From assembly GCF_000802245.2 (NCBI RefSeq), contig NZ_CP021080.1:6572001-6636000 (forward strand): a stretch of 64,000 bases of DNA. The letters are read 5' to 3'. Shown one piece after another: positions 25,246-35,105 of the stretch. The stretch comes from Streptomyces pluripotens (GTDB taxonomy: Bacteria > Actinomycetota > Actinomycetes > Streptomycetales > Streptomycetaceae). Made by a program: the position numbers and the translations under genes. The notes under the pieces are model-generated. The model was not told the origin of the DNA. It ran no database searches and was given only the letters and a program-made list of their open reading frames with translations. How positions within the stretch are numbered: the first letter of the stretch is position 1; each line of letters begins with the position of its first letter.

Positions 25246-25340
25246 GTCCGCTGCCAAGGGCACCAAGGGCGGCAAAGGGGTCGAGCGGGCGTGGTGCCGG
25301 AAGGTGTCGCGGAGCGACGTACGGCAGCCGTTTCCCTGCG

Positions 25341-25805
25341 TCAGACGCCTTCTCCTGCGTCGTCGGCGGTGAGCCGGACGCCGGTGACCAGGTCGGGGTG
25401 AATGCGCACCGCATGGTCCATGGTCCGGTTGACCCAGGGGTTGAGCAGGTCCCGGTAGCGGGCCAACTCCTCCGGGTCGGTCACCAGGTGGGCGTATCCG
25501 GTGACCACCACGCTCCAGCCGAGGTGTGTGCCGGGATCGATCGCGTCGGCCTGGTACGCGACCACTACGCCCCGGCCGTCGGCCTGCCCCGCGCGTGCGG
25601 TCAGCGCCGCGCCCTCGTGGGTGCGGATGACGATGTGGCCGTTGTCCAGGACATGATTGACCGGTCGGACGGTCGGCAGCGCGTGTCGGGTGAAGACGAT
25701 CCTGCCGAGCGAGACGCTGCCCAGCAGCCGCAACGCCTCGTCGCCGGCCAACTCGATGCTCCGGCGCGGCCCGGCAGGAAGCACCTGAGGAGCGTCGATG
25801 GTCAT
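25341..25805 (-). CDS. Pyridoxamine 5'-phosphate oxidase-fold protein (PPOX 2)
   Basis: Split-barrel flavin/F420-type protein, 154 aa, paralogous to the protein encoded at 20360. It shares the pattern LLGSVSLGRIVFTRHALP, TVRPVNHVLDNGHIVIRT, VVAYQADAIDPGTHLGWSVV and VTGYAHLVTDP. ATG 25805 is chosen; the frame stays open upstream to 26009, but that stretch contains the adhE terminator and is not coding. It lies downstream of adhE on the same strand, separated by a hairpin, so it probably has its own promoter. Substrate unknown. Confidence 0.85.
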   Translation of the reverse strand: MTIDAPQVLPAGPRRSIELAGDEALRLLGSVSLGRIVFTRHALPTVRPVNHVLDNGHIVIRTHEGAALTARAGQADGRGVVVAYQADAIDPGTHLGWSVVVTGYAHLVTDPEELARYRDLLNPWVNRTMDHAVRIHPDLVTGVRLTADDAGEGV

Positions 25806-25948
25806 GGGGAGCTTCCACGCGGTTTCGTAGCTCACTGGTGTGTCGCTGACCGACGCAGTACGGCTCCTGTGGGGCCCGTCGCCGTGGTGACGGCCCGTGC
25901 ACCGGTACGGCATGCGTCGCGTCCCTTCCAGATGTGGGCGGCTGCCCA

Positions 25949-25980
25949 TTGGCGGCGTCCCACGATGCGGACGCCGCCAA
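25949..25980 (-). terminator. 12-bp hairpin after adhE
   Basis: TTGGCGGCGTCC (25949-25960) pairs exactly with GGACGCCGCCAA (25969-25980) around an 8-nt loop, 38 nt beyond the adhE stop. Confidence 0.7.
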
Positions 25981-26018
25981 CGGGCCTGGTCAGGACATTG
26001 GAGCGACACCGGAGCAGG

Positions 26019-28706
26019 TCACGCCAGGGCCGTTCGGCCCTGGTCTGCGTCCCGCACGTCCTGCGCACCGGAGTAATAGGCCGCGCGCATGAGCTTCTGC
26101 ATGTCGTCGAGCATCGGCATACGCGGGTTCGCCGGCGCGCACTGGTCCTCGTAGGCGTTCAGGGCCTGCTGCGGCAGGGCGTCGAGGAAGGCGCGCTCCT
26201 CGACGCCGAGTGCCTGGAACGACGCCTCGATGCCCACGGCGTCACGCAGTCGCTCCACCGCGAGGGCCAGCGACTCGACGCCCTCGTGCGGGGTCGAGGC
26301 GGGCAGGCCGAGGACGCCGGCGATCTCCTGGAAGCGTTCGGGGGCACGGTAGTTCTCGTACTTGGGCCAGGCCGTGAGTTTCGTCGGCACGGTTCCGTTG
26401 TAGCGGATGACATGCGGCAGCAGGACGGCGTTGGTACGGCCGTGCGCGATGTGGAAGGTGGCGCCGAGGGTGTGTGCCATGGCGTGCACGATGCCGAGGA
26501 AGGCGTTGCCGAAGGCCATGCCGGCGATGGTGGCCGCGTTGTGTATCTTCTCCCGAGCCTCGGGGCGGTCGGCACGGTCGTTGACCGCTGCTTCGATGTT
26601 GTCGAAGATCAGCCGGATCGCGTGCAGGGCCAGACCGTCGGTGAAGTCGTTGGCGTATACGGAGACGTAGGCCTCGATCGCGTGGGTCAGCGCGTCGAAG
26701 CCGCTGTCCGCGGCCAGCGCCGAGGGCAGGTCCGCGGTGAGCAGCGGATCGACGATGGCCACGCTCGGGGTCAGCGCGTAGTCGGCCAGCGGGTACTTCT
26801 TGCCGGTGGCCGGGTCGGAGATCACCGCGAAGGGAGTGACCTCTGCGCCGGTGCCGGACGTCGTGGGTACGCACACCAGCCGGGCGCGGCTGCCGAGCAC
26901 GGGGAAACGGAAGGCGCGCTTGCGGATGTCGGAGAACTTGTGCCGCATGTCGGCGAAGTCGACGTCCGGGTGTTCGTACAGCAGCCACATCACTTTCGCC
27001 GCGTCCATTGGGGAGCCACCGCCGAGCGCGATGATGGTGTCCGGGCGGAAGCCGCTCATGAGCTTGGCGCCGCGCTGGACGGAGCCGATGCTCGGCTCCG
27101 GCTCCACGCCGTCGATGACCTGGATGGTGACCGGCTCCCTGCGCCGCTGCAGGACGCGGGTGACGCGGTCGACGAAGCCGAGCCGGGTCATGGTGGCATC
27201 GGTGACGATGGTGACGCGGTGGACGTCCGGCATGGACGCGAGGTAGCGGATGGCCTGTGGTTCGAAGTAGATCTTCGGCGGGACCTTGAACCACTGCAGG
27301 TTGTTGCGGCGTGCGCTGACCCGTTTGACGTTCAGGAGTTGGGCGGCGGAGACGTTGTTGGACACCGAGGTGTGGCCCCACGAGCCGCAGCCCAGCGTGA
27401 GCGACGGCAGCAGGTGGTTGTAGATGCCGCCGATCGCGCCCTGCGAGGACGGGGCGTTGACGATGATGCGTACTGTCTTCATGCTCCGGCCGTACGCCTC
27501 GGCGAGATCCGGGTCCTCCGTGTGGATGACGGCGCTGTGGCCCTGGCCGTGGAAGGCGACCATGTCGGCGGCCAGGCTGAAGCCCTGCTGCTCGGAGCCG
27601 GCGCGCAGCACGGCCAGCACGGGGCAGAGCTTCTCCCGGGTCAGCGGCTCGTCCGGGCCTACCCGATCGGCCTCGACCAGGATCAGCGAGGTGTCGTCCG
27701 GGACGGTGAAGCCGGCCTGTTCCGCGATCCACGCCGAACTCTGACCGACGGCAGCCGGATTCACCTTCGGCTCGCAGCCGCCGCCCGCCGCTCCGGCTGG
27801 GAACAGGAACCGCTCCAGCTTCTCCTTCTCCTCCGCGGTCGCCAGGTGGGCGCCCAGGACGCGGAATTCGGCGAGGGCCGCGTCGTAGATCTCGGCGTCG
27901 AGGATGACGGCCTGCTCGGAGGCACAGATCATCCCGTTGTCGAAGGACTTCGACAGCACCAGGTCGTTGACGGCCCGGCGGAGCTTCGCGCTCCTGTGCA
28001 CGTACGCCGGTACGTTGCCTGCGCCGACCCCCAGCGCGGGCTTGCCCGCCGAATACGCGGCCCTGACCATGGCGTTGCCACCGGTGGCGAGGATCAGCGA
28101 GACGCCGGGGTGGTGCATCAGGATCTCGGTCGCCTGCACGGACGGTGTCTCGATCCACTGCACGCAGTGCTCCGGCGCGCCGGCGGCGACGGCCGCGTCC
28201 CGTACGATCCGGGCCGCCTCCGTGCTGCACTTCTGGGCCGAGGGGTGGAAGGCGAACACGACGGGGTTACGCGTCTTGAGCGCCATCAGGGCCTTGAAGA
28301 CGGTGGTGGAGGTCGGGTTGGTGACCGGCGTGATCGCGCAGATCACGCCCACCGGTTCGGCCACCTCGATCATGTCCTCGATGTCGTCGCGGGCGATGAC
28401 GCCGACGGTCTTCATCGGGCCCATGCTGTGTGTGACGTGTTCGCACGCGAACATGTTCTTGGCGGCTTTGTCCTCGAAGACACCCCGTCCGGTCTCCTCG
28501 ACCGCCAGGCGCGCCAGCGCTGTGTGCCGGTCCAGGGCGGCGACCGAGGCCTTCTTGACGATGTGGTCGATCTGCTCCTGGGTGAAGGCCTCGTAGTCGG
28601 TGAGCGCCTTGAGCCCGTTCGTGACCAACCGGTCCACGGTGACGGTGATGTCACACGGGGCTCCGGTGGTGTCCGCGGCCTCGGTTGCGGTGTCGTGACG
28701 GGTCAT
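26019..28706 (-). CDS. adhE: Bifunctional acetaldehyde-CoA/alcohol dehydrogenase
   Basis: Fermentative enzyme of 895 aa, full AdhE length, reducing acetyl-CoA to acetaldehyde and ethanol with two NADH. The N-terminal aldehyde dehydrogenase half (about 1-450) has the catalytic Cys in SKSFDNGMICASEQAV. The C-terminal iron alcohol dehydrogenase half has IALGGGSPMDAAKVMW and the metal ligands in AMAHTLGATFHIAHGRTNAV. ATG 28706 has CGGAGGCG upstream. AdhE normally forms helical spirosomes. Beside pflBA it gives a route that reoxidises NADH without oxygen. The long leader contains a stable hairpin and a dormancy-type box. Confidence 0.95.
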   Translation of the reverse strand: MTRHDTATEAADTTGAPCDITVTVDRLVTNGLKALTDYEAFTQEQIDHIVKKASVAALDRHTALARLAVEETGRGVFEDKAAKNMFACEHVTHSMGPMKTVGVIARDDIEDMIEVAEPVGVICAITPVTNPTSTTVFKALMALKTRNPVVFAFHPSAQKCSTEAARIVRDAAVAAGAPEHCVQWIETPSVQATEILMHHPGVSLILATGGNAMVRAAYSAGKPALGVGAGNVPAYVHRSAKLRRAVNDLVLSKSFDNGMICASEQAVILDAEIYDAALAEFRVLGAHLATAEEKEKLERFLFPAGAAGGGCEPKVNPAAVGQSSAWIAEQAGFTVPDDTSLILVEADRVGPDEPLTREKLCPVLAVLRAGSEQQGFSLAADMVAFHGQGHSAVIHTEDPDLAEAYGRSMKTVRIIVNAPSSQGAIGGIYNHLLPSLTLGCGSWGHTSVSNNVSAAQLLNVKRVSARRNNLQWFKVPPKIYFEPQAIRYLASMPDVHRVTIVTDATMTRLGFVDRVTRVLQRRREPVTIQVIDGVEPEPSIGSVQRGAKLMSGFRPDTIIALGGGSPMDAAKVMWLLYEHPDVDFADMRHKFSDIRKRAFRFPVLGSRARLVCVPTTSGTGAEVTPFAVISDPATGKKYPLADYALTPSVAIVDPLLTADLPSALAADSGFDALTHAIEAYVSVYANDFTDGLALHAIRLIFDNIEAAVNDRADRPEAREKIHNAATIAGMAFGNAFLGIVHAMAHTLGATFHIAHGRTNAVLLPHVIRYNGTVPTKLTAWPKYENYRAPERFQEIAGVLGLPASTPHEGVESLALAVERLRDAVGIEASFQALGVEERAFLDALPQQALNAYEDQCAPANPRMPMLDDMQKLMRAAYYSGAQDVRDADQGRTALA

Positions 28707-28760
28707 GGGTGTGCGCCTCCGTGGACAAGGGCCGCCGGAGGGGTCCGGCGGCGGGTGGAT

Positions 28761-28796
28761 GCGAGCGGCACCGGCGGGGGATCGGGTGCCGCTCGC
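28761..28796 (-). promoter_or_regulatory. Stable hairpin in the adhE leader
   Basis: GCGAGCGGCACC (28761-28772) and GGTGCCGCTCGC (28785-28796) form a perfect 12-bp stem with a 12-nt loop, 55 nt before the adhE start. It could be a terminator of the upstream gene or a transcript-stability or attenuation element. Confidence 0.45.
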
Positions 28797-28877
28797 GTCT
28801 TCACTCTCGGTCGGTTCCCCGTGTCGTCCCCAGACACCGAAGGTCCCGCCCGGGGACTGACCGGCACCGCTCCGGAC

Positions 28878-28891
28878 GGGCCGGGCGGCCC
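28878..28891. promoter_or_regulatory. Dormancy-type box upstream of adhE
   Basis: GGGCCGGGCGGCCC fits GGGCC-N4-GGNCC but lies 172-185 bp from the start and is very GC-rich, so chance occurrence is possible. Confidence 0.35.
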
Positions 28892-29109
28892 TCCCCAGTC
28901 GGACACGGCGGTCGCCGCGGTGGGGTGACCTCACGGCCCTGGTGGCCTCACGACCCCGCGGAGCCGGCCGACGGGGTCGGCCGCGGTCACCGGGACGCCC
29001 TCCGGGCCGGGCCGGTTTCGGCCCGGCCGGCCGCCCGAGCGGGACCCCGGCGGCGCACCGCACACGCGGCGGCCTCCACCGGTCCGCGGCCAACCGGGCA
29101 GCCCCTGGG

Positions 29110-29505
29110 CTAGGGTCGCTCGCCGACGGCACGCCCGCCCCGCCAGGGAGGTGGGGTGGCCGACCTGCGAGCCTCCTCACCCCGGTGCAGGGTCCGATTC
29201 ACCTGAGCGTGCATCCGGTCCTGCAGCCGGTCCGCCAGTTCACGGGCCGTGGCCTCCTGGGCCTGCACGACCACGAGGTGGTTCCCCACGACGAGCTGGG
29301 CCAGGGCCGACCACGGCTGCTCGGCACGGTGCGCCGCGGCCTTGCTGATCTTCACCTCGCCGCTGACCACCGGAACCCCGGGCCGGCCGAGGACCGCGTC
29401 GACCTTCTCCCGGACGTAGGTGAGTGATCCCTCGTCGACATCGCCCGCGGCCCGCACTCGTACGGCGGCGGTGTTCGTGCGGGCGCCGGGGTCCTTGCCA
29501 GTCAT
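29110..29505 (-). CDS. HPF/RaiA-like ribosome-associated protein
   Basis: Small 131-aa protein resembling the sigma-54-modulation/S30EA (hibernation promoting factor) domain. LTYVREKVDAVLGRPGVPVV precedes a strand-strand-helix part (SGEVKISKAAAHRAEQPWSA, QLVVGNHLVVVQAQEATARE, LADRLQDRMHAQVNRTL). HPF-like proteins bind the 30S subunit and inactivate or protect ribosomes in resting cells. ATG 29505 has GAAGGAGC upstream. A related protein (Rv0079) is in the mycobacterial DosR regulon. The C-terminal dimerisation domain of long HPF is missing, so it is a short or divergent form. Confidence 0.72.
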   Translation of the reverse strand: MTGKDPGARTNTAAVRVRAAGDVDEGSLTYVREKVDAVLGRPGVPVVSGEVKISKAAAHRAEQPWSALAQLVVGNHLVVVQAQEATARELADRLQDRMHAQVNRTLHRGEEARRSATPPPWRGGRAVGERP

Positions 29506-29570
29506 CTGCGTCGCTCCTTCTGATCGCGGGAAGCGACATCAGCCTGCTGCGACGATGTGCCGACTGCCCA

Positions 29571-29584
29571 GGGCTGTCCGGCCC
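29571..29584. promoter_or_regulatory. Dormancy-type box upstream of the HPF-like gene
   Basis: GGGCTGTCCGGCCC, flanked by CCA and CTGG to extend the palindrome, lies 66-79 bp before the start. Confidence 0.5.
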
Positions 29585-30199
29585 CTGGAGCGGGGGCCGT
29601 GCGTCCTGTGCCCGTGCGGGCCCGCCGGGAGGGACACGTCAGCGAGTCGCGGCGGACCGTCACGTCAAGGGTGCGGCGATGCGGTGGCGCGGCGATGCGG
29701 TTCTGCGGGGACGCGGGACCCGGGGACGCGGGCTGAGGAGCGCGCCGCCCGGGTCCAAGACGGGCGGAGCCGGATGTGGAAGTCTCCGGGACGGCACGGC
29801 GAACGAGCGTCCCGTCCCTCCGGGGCGTCCCCGTGCGTCGTGGACCGGGCTGCGGACACGCCCCGCAGCGTCCGTCGGCTACCCGGAACGATGCCGAGCA
29901 GGGCCGCCGCCGCCCCTACGCGGGGGCAGCGGCGGCCGTGGGCGCGGGAACCCGTGCCTCCCCCAACACGTAGCCCGCGCGGAAGCCCTCGCGGCTCCTG
30001 GGGCCTGCGGGAGAACCACCCCAGCTGCAATGAACCGCAAGGACATGGCACCGTCGGCCGGTTGGCGCCGCAGGTGACCGGTTGTCGTCCTGCCTCCATT
30101 GTCGGGACGGGAGCGCTGTCGTCGAAGGGGCGACAGGGCCGAGCCGTGGCCCGAACGGCCCCTGCCCTTCGGCCAGCGGCCCCGACAGACGGGCGGTCC
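29585..30199. other. Long intergenic region with short direct repeats
   Basis: About 600 bp of very GC-rich sequence between divergent genes. Short direct repeats are visible: GCGGCGATGCGGT at 29673-29685 and 29689-29701, and CGGGGACGCGGG at 29706-29717 and 29721-29732. No convincing gene or RNA was seen. Confidence 0.5.
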
Positions 30200-30213
30200 G
30201 GGTCGGCCGGTCC
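30200..30213. promoter_or_regulatory. Dormancy-type box upstream of the arc operon
   Basis: GGGTCGGCCGGTCC fits the island motif loosely and lies 124-137 bp before arcD. An overlapping inverted pair GGTCCCG/CGGGACC occurs at 30209-30228. Confidence 0.4.
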
Positions 30214-30336
30214 CGTGGCGCCGGGACCATCGGGGTCGCCCGCGGGCCTTGTGGCCGCTGACCCCGCCCGCCGCAGCACAGAAAGATCAATGGTGGATCG
30301 GACAACCCCATCCACCTGTTGAAAGGAGTCCCGACC

Positions 30337-31827
30337 ATGCCCAGGACCACAGGAGGCGGAAAGGGGACGGCGCCCACGGCGGCGCTCGGCCTTCCCGCCG
30401 CCTCCGCGCTCGTGATCGGCAGCATCATCGGCACCGGAGTCTTCGCTCTGCCCTCTGCCCTCGCTCCGTACGGACCGATCTCCCTGGTCGCGTTCGTCGC
30501 CGTGACCCTCGGCGCACTCGCGCTGGCCCTGACCTTCGGGGCGCTGTCGAAGCGCGTTCCCACGAGCGGCGGTCCGTACGTCTACGCTCGGGAGGCCTTC
30601 GGGGAGTTCGCCGGGTTCCTCAACGCCTGGTCTTACTGGATCACCGCCTGGGCCGGTAACGCGGCCATCGTGGTGGCGTGGGTCGGCTACGTCGAGGTGT
30701 TCGTCAACACCGGTCACCACAAGTGGATTTCGGTACTCCTCGCACTGGTCGGGCTGTGGATCCCGGCCGCGATCAACCTCACCGGCGTCCGCAACACGGG
30801 CGCGTTCCAGGTGATCACCACGGTGCTGAAGTTCGTCCCGCTGGTCTTCATGGCCACCGTCGGACTGCTGTTCATCGACACCCACAACTTCGGCCCGTTC
30901 AACGCGAGCGGACAGTCGGTGGTGGGCGCGATCTCGGCAGCGGGTGCCATCGCCCTGTTCAGCTACCTGGGCCTGGAAGCCGCCTCGGTGGTGGCCGGCC
31001 GGGTCCGTGAGCCGGGCCGCAACGTGCCGCGCGCCACCGTCTACGGCACGCTCATCTGCGCCCTCATCTACATCCTGGGCACCCTCGCCGTCTTCGGCAC
31101 CGTCGCACATGGCAAGCTGGGCGCCTCGACCGCGCCGTTCACCGACGCGGCGAACAACATCTTCGGCGGTACCTGGGCCGGTGACATCGTCGCCGTGGCC
31201 GCGATCATCTCCGGTATCGGCGCCCTCAACGGCTGGACCATGTTGTGCGCGGAGATGCCCTACGCCGCCGCTCGTGACGGCCTCTTCCCGCGGGCGTTCG
31301 CCCGGCTGCGCGGCGAGAACGACGTACCGGCCTTCGGCATCCTCGCCTCCACCGCGCTCGCCTCGCTGATCACCGTGTTCAGTTACACCCGCTTCGACGA
31401 CGTCTTCACGAAGATCGTGCTGCTGAGCGTGGTGACCGCCGTCATCCCGTACCTGTTCTCCGCGGCCGCCCAGCTGTACTGGCTGCTCGTGCGGGGCAGC
31501 GAGACCCTCAGCCCCCGGCGGCTGGCCCGCGATGTGACCGTGGCCGCGCTGGCGCTCGCCTTCTCGTACTGGTCGATCCAGGGAAGCGGCTACCAGACCG
31601 TCTACTACGGCCTGTTCGTGCTGCTCCTCGGCGTGCCGGTCTACGTCTGGCTGAAGCGGGGTCAGGGTGCCTACGGCGAGTCGACCGTGACCCAGACATC
31701 GCAGGTCGACCTCCAGCCGGAGCGGGCCCCTGAGACGCCGCCGCCGGCCCGGCGGTCCCAGCGCGGGCCGCGCACCAACCGCGTCGGCCCACCGCAGCAG
31801 CGGATGGACCTCCGCCACCACGACTGA
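30337..31827 (+). CDS. arcD: Arginine/ornithine antiporter (APC superfamily)
   Basis: Integral membrane amino-acid permease, 496 aa, with about 12 hydrophobic segments. The APC signature is at the start: [20 protein letters not shown], then [40 protein letters not shown] is the conserved cytoplasmic loop. Immediately upstream of arcA-B-C it should exchange arginine for ornithine. ATG 30337 has AAAGGAG at good spacing. The last 50 residues are hydrophilic, rich in Pro, Arg and Gln, and cytoplasmic. 29 bp separate it from arcA. Confidence 0.9.
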   Translation: MPRTTGGGKGTAPTAALGLPAASALVIGSIIGTGVFALPSALAPYGPISLVAFVAVTLGALALALTFGALSKRVPTSGGPYVYAREAFGEFAGFLNAWSYWITAWAGNAAIVVAWVGYVEVFVNTGHHKWISVLLALVGLWIPAAINLTGVRNTGAFQVITTVLKFVPLVFMATVGLLFIDTHNFGPFNASGQSVVGAISAAGAIALFSYLGLEAASVVAGRVREPGRNVPRATVYGTLICALIYILGTLAVFGTVAHGKLGASTAPFTDAANNIFGGTWAGDIVAVAAIISGIGALNGWTMLCAEMPYAAARDGLFPRAFARLRGENDVPAFGILASTALASLITVFSYTRFDDVFTKIVLLSVVTAVIPYLFSAAAQLYWLLVRGSETLSPRRLARDVTVAALALAFSYWSIQGSGYQTVYYGLFVLLLGVPVYVWLKRGQGAYGESTVTQTSQVDLQPERAPETPPPARRSQRGPRTNRVGPPQQRMDLRHHD

Positions 31828-31856
31828 TTCACCCCGAGTACGGAGGACCCCCCGCG

Positions 31857-33071
31857 ATGAACACCTTTCACGTCGACTCCGAGGTCGGCCCGCTGCGCCA
31901 GGTGATCCTGCACCGCCCCGGCCTCGAACTCTCCCGCCTCACCCCGCGCAACGTCGACGCGCTGCTCTTCGACGACATCCTGTGGGCCAAGCGGGCCCGC
32001 GAGGAGCACGATGCCTTCGCCCAGGTCCTGCGTGACCACGGCGCACGCGTTCACTACTTCGCCGACCTGCTCGCCCAGACCCTCGACGTCCCCGAGGGCC
32101 GTGACTGGCTCCTGGACCGGGTCATCACCCCGGCTACCGTGGGACCCGCCCTCGTCGACCCGGTACGCGAGCTGTGTGCCGAGCTGGACGGGGAGACGCT
32201 CGCCGGCTATCTGATCGGCGGTCTCCTCAAGAGCGACCTGCAACTCGCCACTCCGCACAGTCTGGTCTGGAACACGTTGGGCGGTGACGACTTCGCCCTC
32301 GCCCCGCTGCCCAACCACCTCTTCCCGCGCGACAACTCCTGCTGGATGTATGACCAGCTGTCGGTCAATCCGATGGCCAAGCCGGCCCGGCGCCGCGAGA
32401 GCCTGCACGCTCAGGCCATCTACACATTCCACCCGATGTTCGCAGGTGTGGCTCCGGCCCCCCTGCTCGACGGGCCCGTCGGCACCCTCGAAGGCGGGGA
32501 CGCCCACGTCCTGGGCAACGGCGCCGTCATGGTCGGCATGGGCGAACGCACCACGGCCCAGGCCGTGGAGAACCTGGCCGCACGGCTCTTCGCGGCCGGT
32601 ACGGCGAGCCGGCTGATCGCGGTCCAACTACCCGCGGCCCGCGCGTTCATGCACCTGGACACCGTGCTGACCATGGTCGATCGCGACACGTTCGTCATCT
32701 ATCCGGGGCTCGCCGACTCCCTGCGCTCGTGGACTCTCACCCCCAGCGACATACACCGGGCCGGTTTCGCCGTCACCCCGAACTCGGACCTGGCAACCGC
32801 CCTCGCCGAGGCCCTCGATCTGGACAAGGTCCGCATGCTGTCCGCGCCCCAGGACATCCGCAACGCCGAACGCGAGCAGTGGGACGACGGCAGCAACTTC
32901 CTCGCCCTCGCCCCGGGCGTGGTCGTCGGCTACGAGCGCAACGTCACCACCAACACCTACCTGCGCAAGCAGGGCATCGAGATCATCACCATCGCCGGCG
33001 CCGAACTCGGCCGTGGACGAGGCGGCCCGCGCTGCATGAGCTGCCCCATCGAACGCGACCCCGCCGCCTGA
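31857..33071 (+). CDS. arcA: Arginine deiminase
   Basis: Hydrolyses arginine to citrulline and ammonia, 404 aa, the usual length. Guanidinium-binding and catalytic motifs are intact: [32 protein letters not shown], the catalytic His in [12 protein letters not shown], and the nucleophilic Cys in [10 protein letters not shown] near the C-terminus. ATG 31857 has GGAGGACC upstream. It is the second gene of arcD-A-B-C. The pathway yields one ATP per arginine without respiration and raises pH, which suits the fermentative genes around it. Confidence 0.96.
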   Translation: MNTFHVDSEVGPLRQVILHRPGLELSRLTPRNVDALLFDDILWAKRAREEHDAFAQVLRDHGARVHYFADLLAQTLDVPEGRDWLLDRVITPATVGPALVDPVRELCAELDGETLAGYLIGGLLKSDLQLATPHSLVWNTLGGDDFALAPLPNHLFPRDNSCWMYDQLSVNPMAKPARRRESLHAQAIYTFHPMFAGVAPAPLLDGPVGTLEGGDAHVLGNGAVMVGMGERTTAQAVENLAARLFAAGTASRLIAVQLPAARAFMHLDTVLTMVDRDTFVIYPGLADSLRSWTLTPSDIHRAGFAVTPNSDLATALAEALDLDKVRMLSAPQDIRNAEREQWDDGSNFLALAPGVVVGYERNVTTNTYLRKQGIEIITIAGAELGRGRGGPRCMSCPIERDPAA

Positions 33072-33093
33072 TCCGCCGAAGGAAACCAGCACC

Positions 33094-34095
33094 ATGACCA
33101 TTGACCTGCGCGGTCGCTCCTACCTGAGCGAACTCGACTTCACCGCCGCCGAGATCAACGGGCTCCTCGACCTCGCCGCCGAGCTCAAGGCGGACAAGCA
33201 CGCCGGTACCGAGCAAGCCCGGCTCACCGGCAAGCACATCGCCCTGGTCTTCGAGAAGTCCTCCACCCGTACCCGCTGCGCCTTCGAGGTGGCTGCCGCC
33301 GACCAGGGTGCCAGCACCGTATACCTCGGCCCCGGCGACACCCACGTCGGCCACAAGGAGTCGATCGCCGACACCGCCCGCGTGCTGGGCCGCATGTTCG
33401 ACGGCATCGAGTACCGGGGCTCCGCCCAGTCGATCGTCACCGATCTCGCCACCCACGCCGGCGTCCCCGTCTACAACGGACTCACCGACACCACGCACCC
33501 CACCCAGAGCCTGTGCGACATGCTCACCATGCGCGAGCACAGCACCAAGCCGCTCGCCGACACCAGCTACTGCTACCTCGGCGACGCCCGCAACAACATG
33601 GGCAATTCGCTGCTGTCGATGGGCGCGCTGCTCGGCATGGACGTGCGCATCGCCGCGCCCGAGGCACTGTGGCCGGACGCCGGGCTGGTCACCACCTGCC
33701 GGGCACTCGCCGAGGCCAGCGGGGCCCGGATCACCCTCACCGAGGACGTCGAGACCGCCGTGCGCGGAGCCGACTTCCTGCACACGGACGTGTGGGTCTC
33801 GATGGGAGAACCGGCCGACACCTGGCGGGATCGGATTGCCCTGCTACTCCCGTACCAGGTCAACGAGAAGGTCCTCGCCCTCACCGGCAACCCGGACGTG
33901 AAGTTCATGCACTGCCTGCCTTCGCTCCACAACCGCCGGACCGAGCTGGGCCAGGAACTGTTCGGCACCTACGGCCTGGACGGACTCGAAGTCACCGACG
34001 AGGTCTTCTCCTCGCCCGCCTCGATCGTCTTCGACCAGGCGGAAAACCGGCTGCACACCATCAAGGCCGTGCTCGTCGCCACCTTGGAGGACTGA
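33094..34095 (+). CDS. arcB: Ornithine carbamoyltransferase, catabolic position
   Basis: Converts citrulline and phosphate to ornithine and carbamoyl phosphate in this context, 333 aa. The carbamoyl phosphate motif is [14 protein letters not shown], followed by [13 protein letters not shown], and the ornithine-side Cys is in [13 protein letters not shown] 33094 lies 22 bp after arcA with AAGGAAAC upstream, and only 3 bp precede arcC, so this is the catabolic ArcB rather than biosynthetic ArgF. The sequence alone cannot prove direction. Confidence 0.95.
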   Translation: MTIDLRGRSYLSELDFTAAEINGLLDLAAELKADKHAGTEQARLTGKHIALVFEKSSTRTRCAFEVAAADQGASTVYLGPGDTHVGHKESIADTARVLGRMFDGIEYRGSAQSIVTDLATHAGVPVYNGLTDTTHPTQSLCDMLTMREHSTKPLADTSYCYLGDARNNMGNSLLSMGALLGMDVRIAAPEALWPDAGLVTTCRALAEASGARITLTEDVETAVRGADFLHTDVWVSMGEPADTWRDRIALLLPYQVNEKVLALTGNPDVKFMHCLPSLHNRRTELGQELFGTYGLDGLEVTDEVFSSPASIVFDQAENRLHTIKAVLVATLED

Positions 34096-34098
34096 ACC

Positions 34099-35022
34099 AT
34101 GCGCATCGTCGTCGCCCTCGGAGGCAATGCCCTGCTACACCGCGGTGAACGCCCCGACGCGGCCGTCCAGCAGGCCAACATCGACCGGGTCGCCAGCGCC
34201 CTGGGAGCGCTCGCCCGGGAACACGAGCTGGTCATCACCCACGGCAACGGTCCACAGATCGGCCTGCTCGCCATGGAGAGCGCCGCCGACCCGGCGCTCA
34301 GCGCGCCCTACCCGCTGGACCTGCTCGGTGCCCAGACCGAGGGCATGATCGGATCGCTGCTGGCCCGCACGCTGCACAACGTCCTTCCCGGACGTCGGAT
34401 CGCCACACTGGTCACCCATACCCTCGTACGGGCGGACGACCCGGCATTCGCCCGGCCCACGAAGTTCGTCGGCCAGGTCTACTCCCGGGACCTGGCGAAG
34501 TCCCTGGCCCGCAAGCGCGGCTGGCACGTAGGGCCGGACACCAACGGGTGGCGCCGGGTCGTGCCCTCGCCGGTACCGGAGCGGATCGTGGAGACCGACA
34601 CGCTCCGTGAGTTGCTGGACAGCGGCACACTGGTCATCTGCGCCGGCGGCGGAGGCGTCCCCGTCGTCGCCGACCGCGACACCGGGGCCCTGAGCGGAGC
34701 GGAAGCTGTCATCGACAAGGACCTCACCGCGGCTCTGCTCGCCGAGGACCTGAAGGCGGACTTCCTGCTGATCCTCACCGACGTCCCGCACGTGTACGAG
34801 GGTTACGGGACTCCCGAGCAGCGGCCCATTCTCGACGCGACACCCGATGACCTGCGCCGCGGCAGGTTCCCGGACGGCTCCATGGGACCCAAGACCGAAG
34901 CGGTGGCACGGTTCGTCGAACACACCGGAGGGCTGGCCGCGATCGGGGCTCTGGACGCGGCGAACGAGATCCTCCACGGCAGGTCGGGCACCCTGGTCCG
35001 CCCGGACCTCACGGGTGACTGA
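34099..35022 (+). CDS. arcC: Carbamate kinase
   Basis: Transfers the phosphate of carbamoyl phosphate to ADP, giving ATP, CO2 and ammonia; 307 aa. Amino-acid-kinase motifs are MRIVVALGGNALLHRGE, ITHGNGPQIGLLA, VICAGGGGVPVVADRD, AVIDKDLTAALLAEDL, and DGSMGPKTEAVARFVE. The start follows TTGGAGGACTGAACC at the end of arcB, so expression is coupled. It is the final gene of the operon and is followed 54 bp later by a hairpin. Confidence 0.95.
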   Translation: MRIVVALGGNALLHRGERPDAAVQQANIDRVASALGALAREHELVITHGNGPQIGLLAMESAADPALSAPYPLDLLGAQTEGMIGSLLARTLHNVLPGRRIATLVTHTLVRADDPAFARPTKFVGQVYSRDLAKSLARKRGWHVGPDTNGWRRVVPSPVPERIVETDTLRELLDSGTLVICAGGGGVPVVADRDTGALSGAEAVIDKDLTAALLAEDLKADFLLILTDVPHVYEGYGTPEQRPILDATPDDLRRGRFPDGSMGPKTEAVARFVEHTGGLAAIGALDAANEILHGRSGTLVRPDLTGD

Positions 35023-35075
35023 CCCCTTGGCTGAGCACCCGCCGTCGTCGCAGCTCCAGTGCCGCAAGGGCGAGC

Positions 35076-35105
35076 CCTCGGCACGAACCGCCGGTCGTGC
35101 CGAGG
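35076..35105 (+). terminator. 11-bp hairpin after arcC
   Basis: CCTCGGCACGA (35076-35086) pairs exactly with TCGTGCCGAGG (35095-35105), 54 nt after the arcC stop. Confidence 0.7.

Larger units (their letters stand above)
28707..29109. other. adhE leader region and HPF-like gene tail
   Basis: 403 bp separate adhE from the stop of the upstream leftward gene. The region contains the leader hairpin and the box listed separately. No coding sequence with a ribosome site was found. Confidence 0.5.

Noticed and set aside
25398..28928. A very long rightward open frame (over 1100 codons) opposite adhE
   Set aside because: It is the antisense shadow of a clear AdhE gene; its translation is rich in Arg, Gly, Val and His with no domain. 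High GC keeps antisense frames open.
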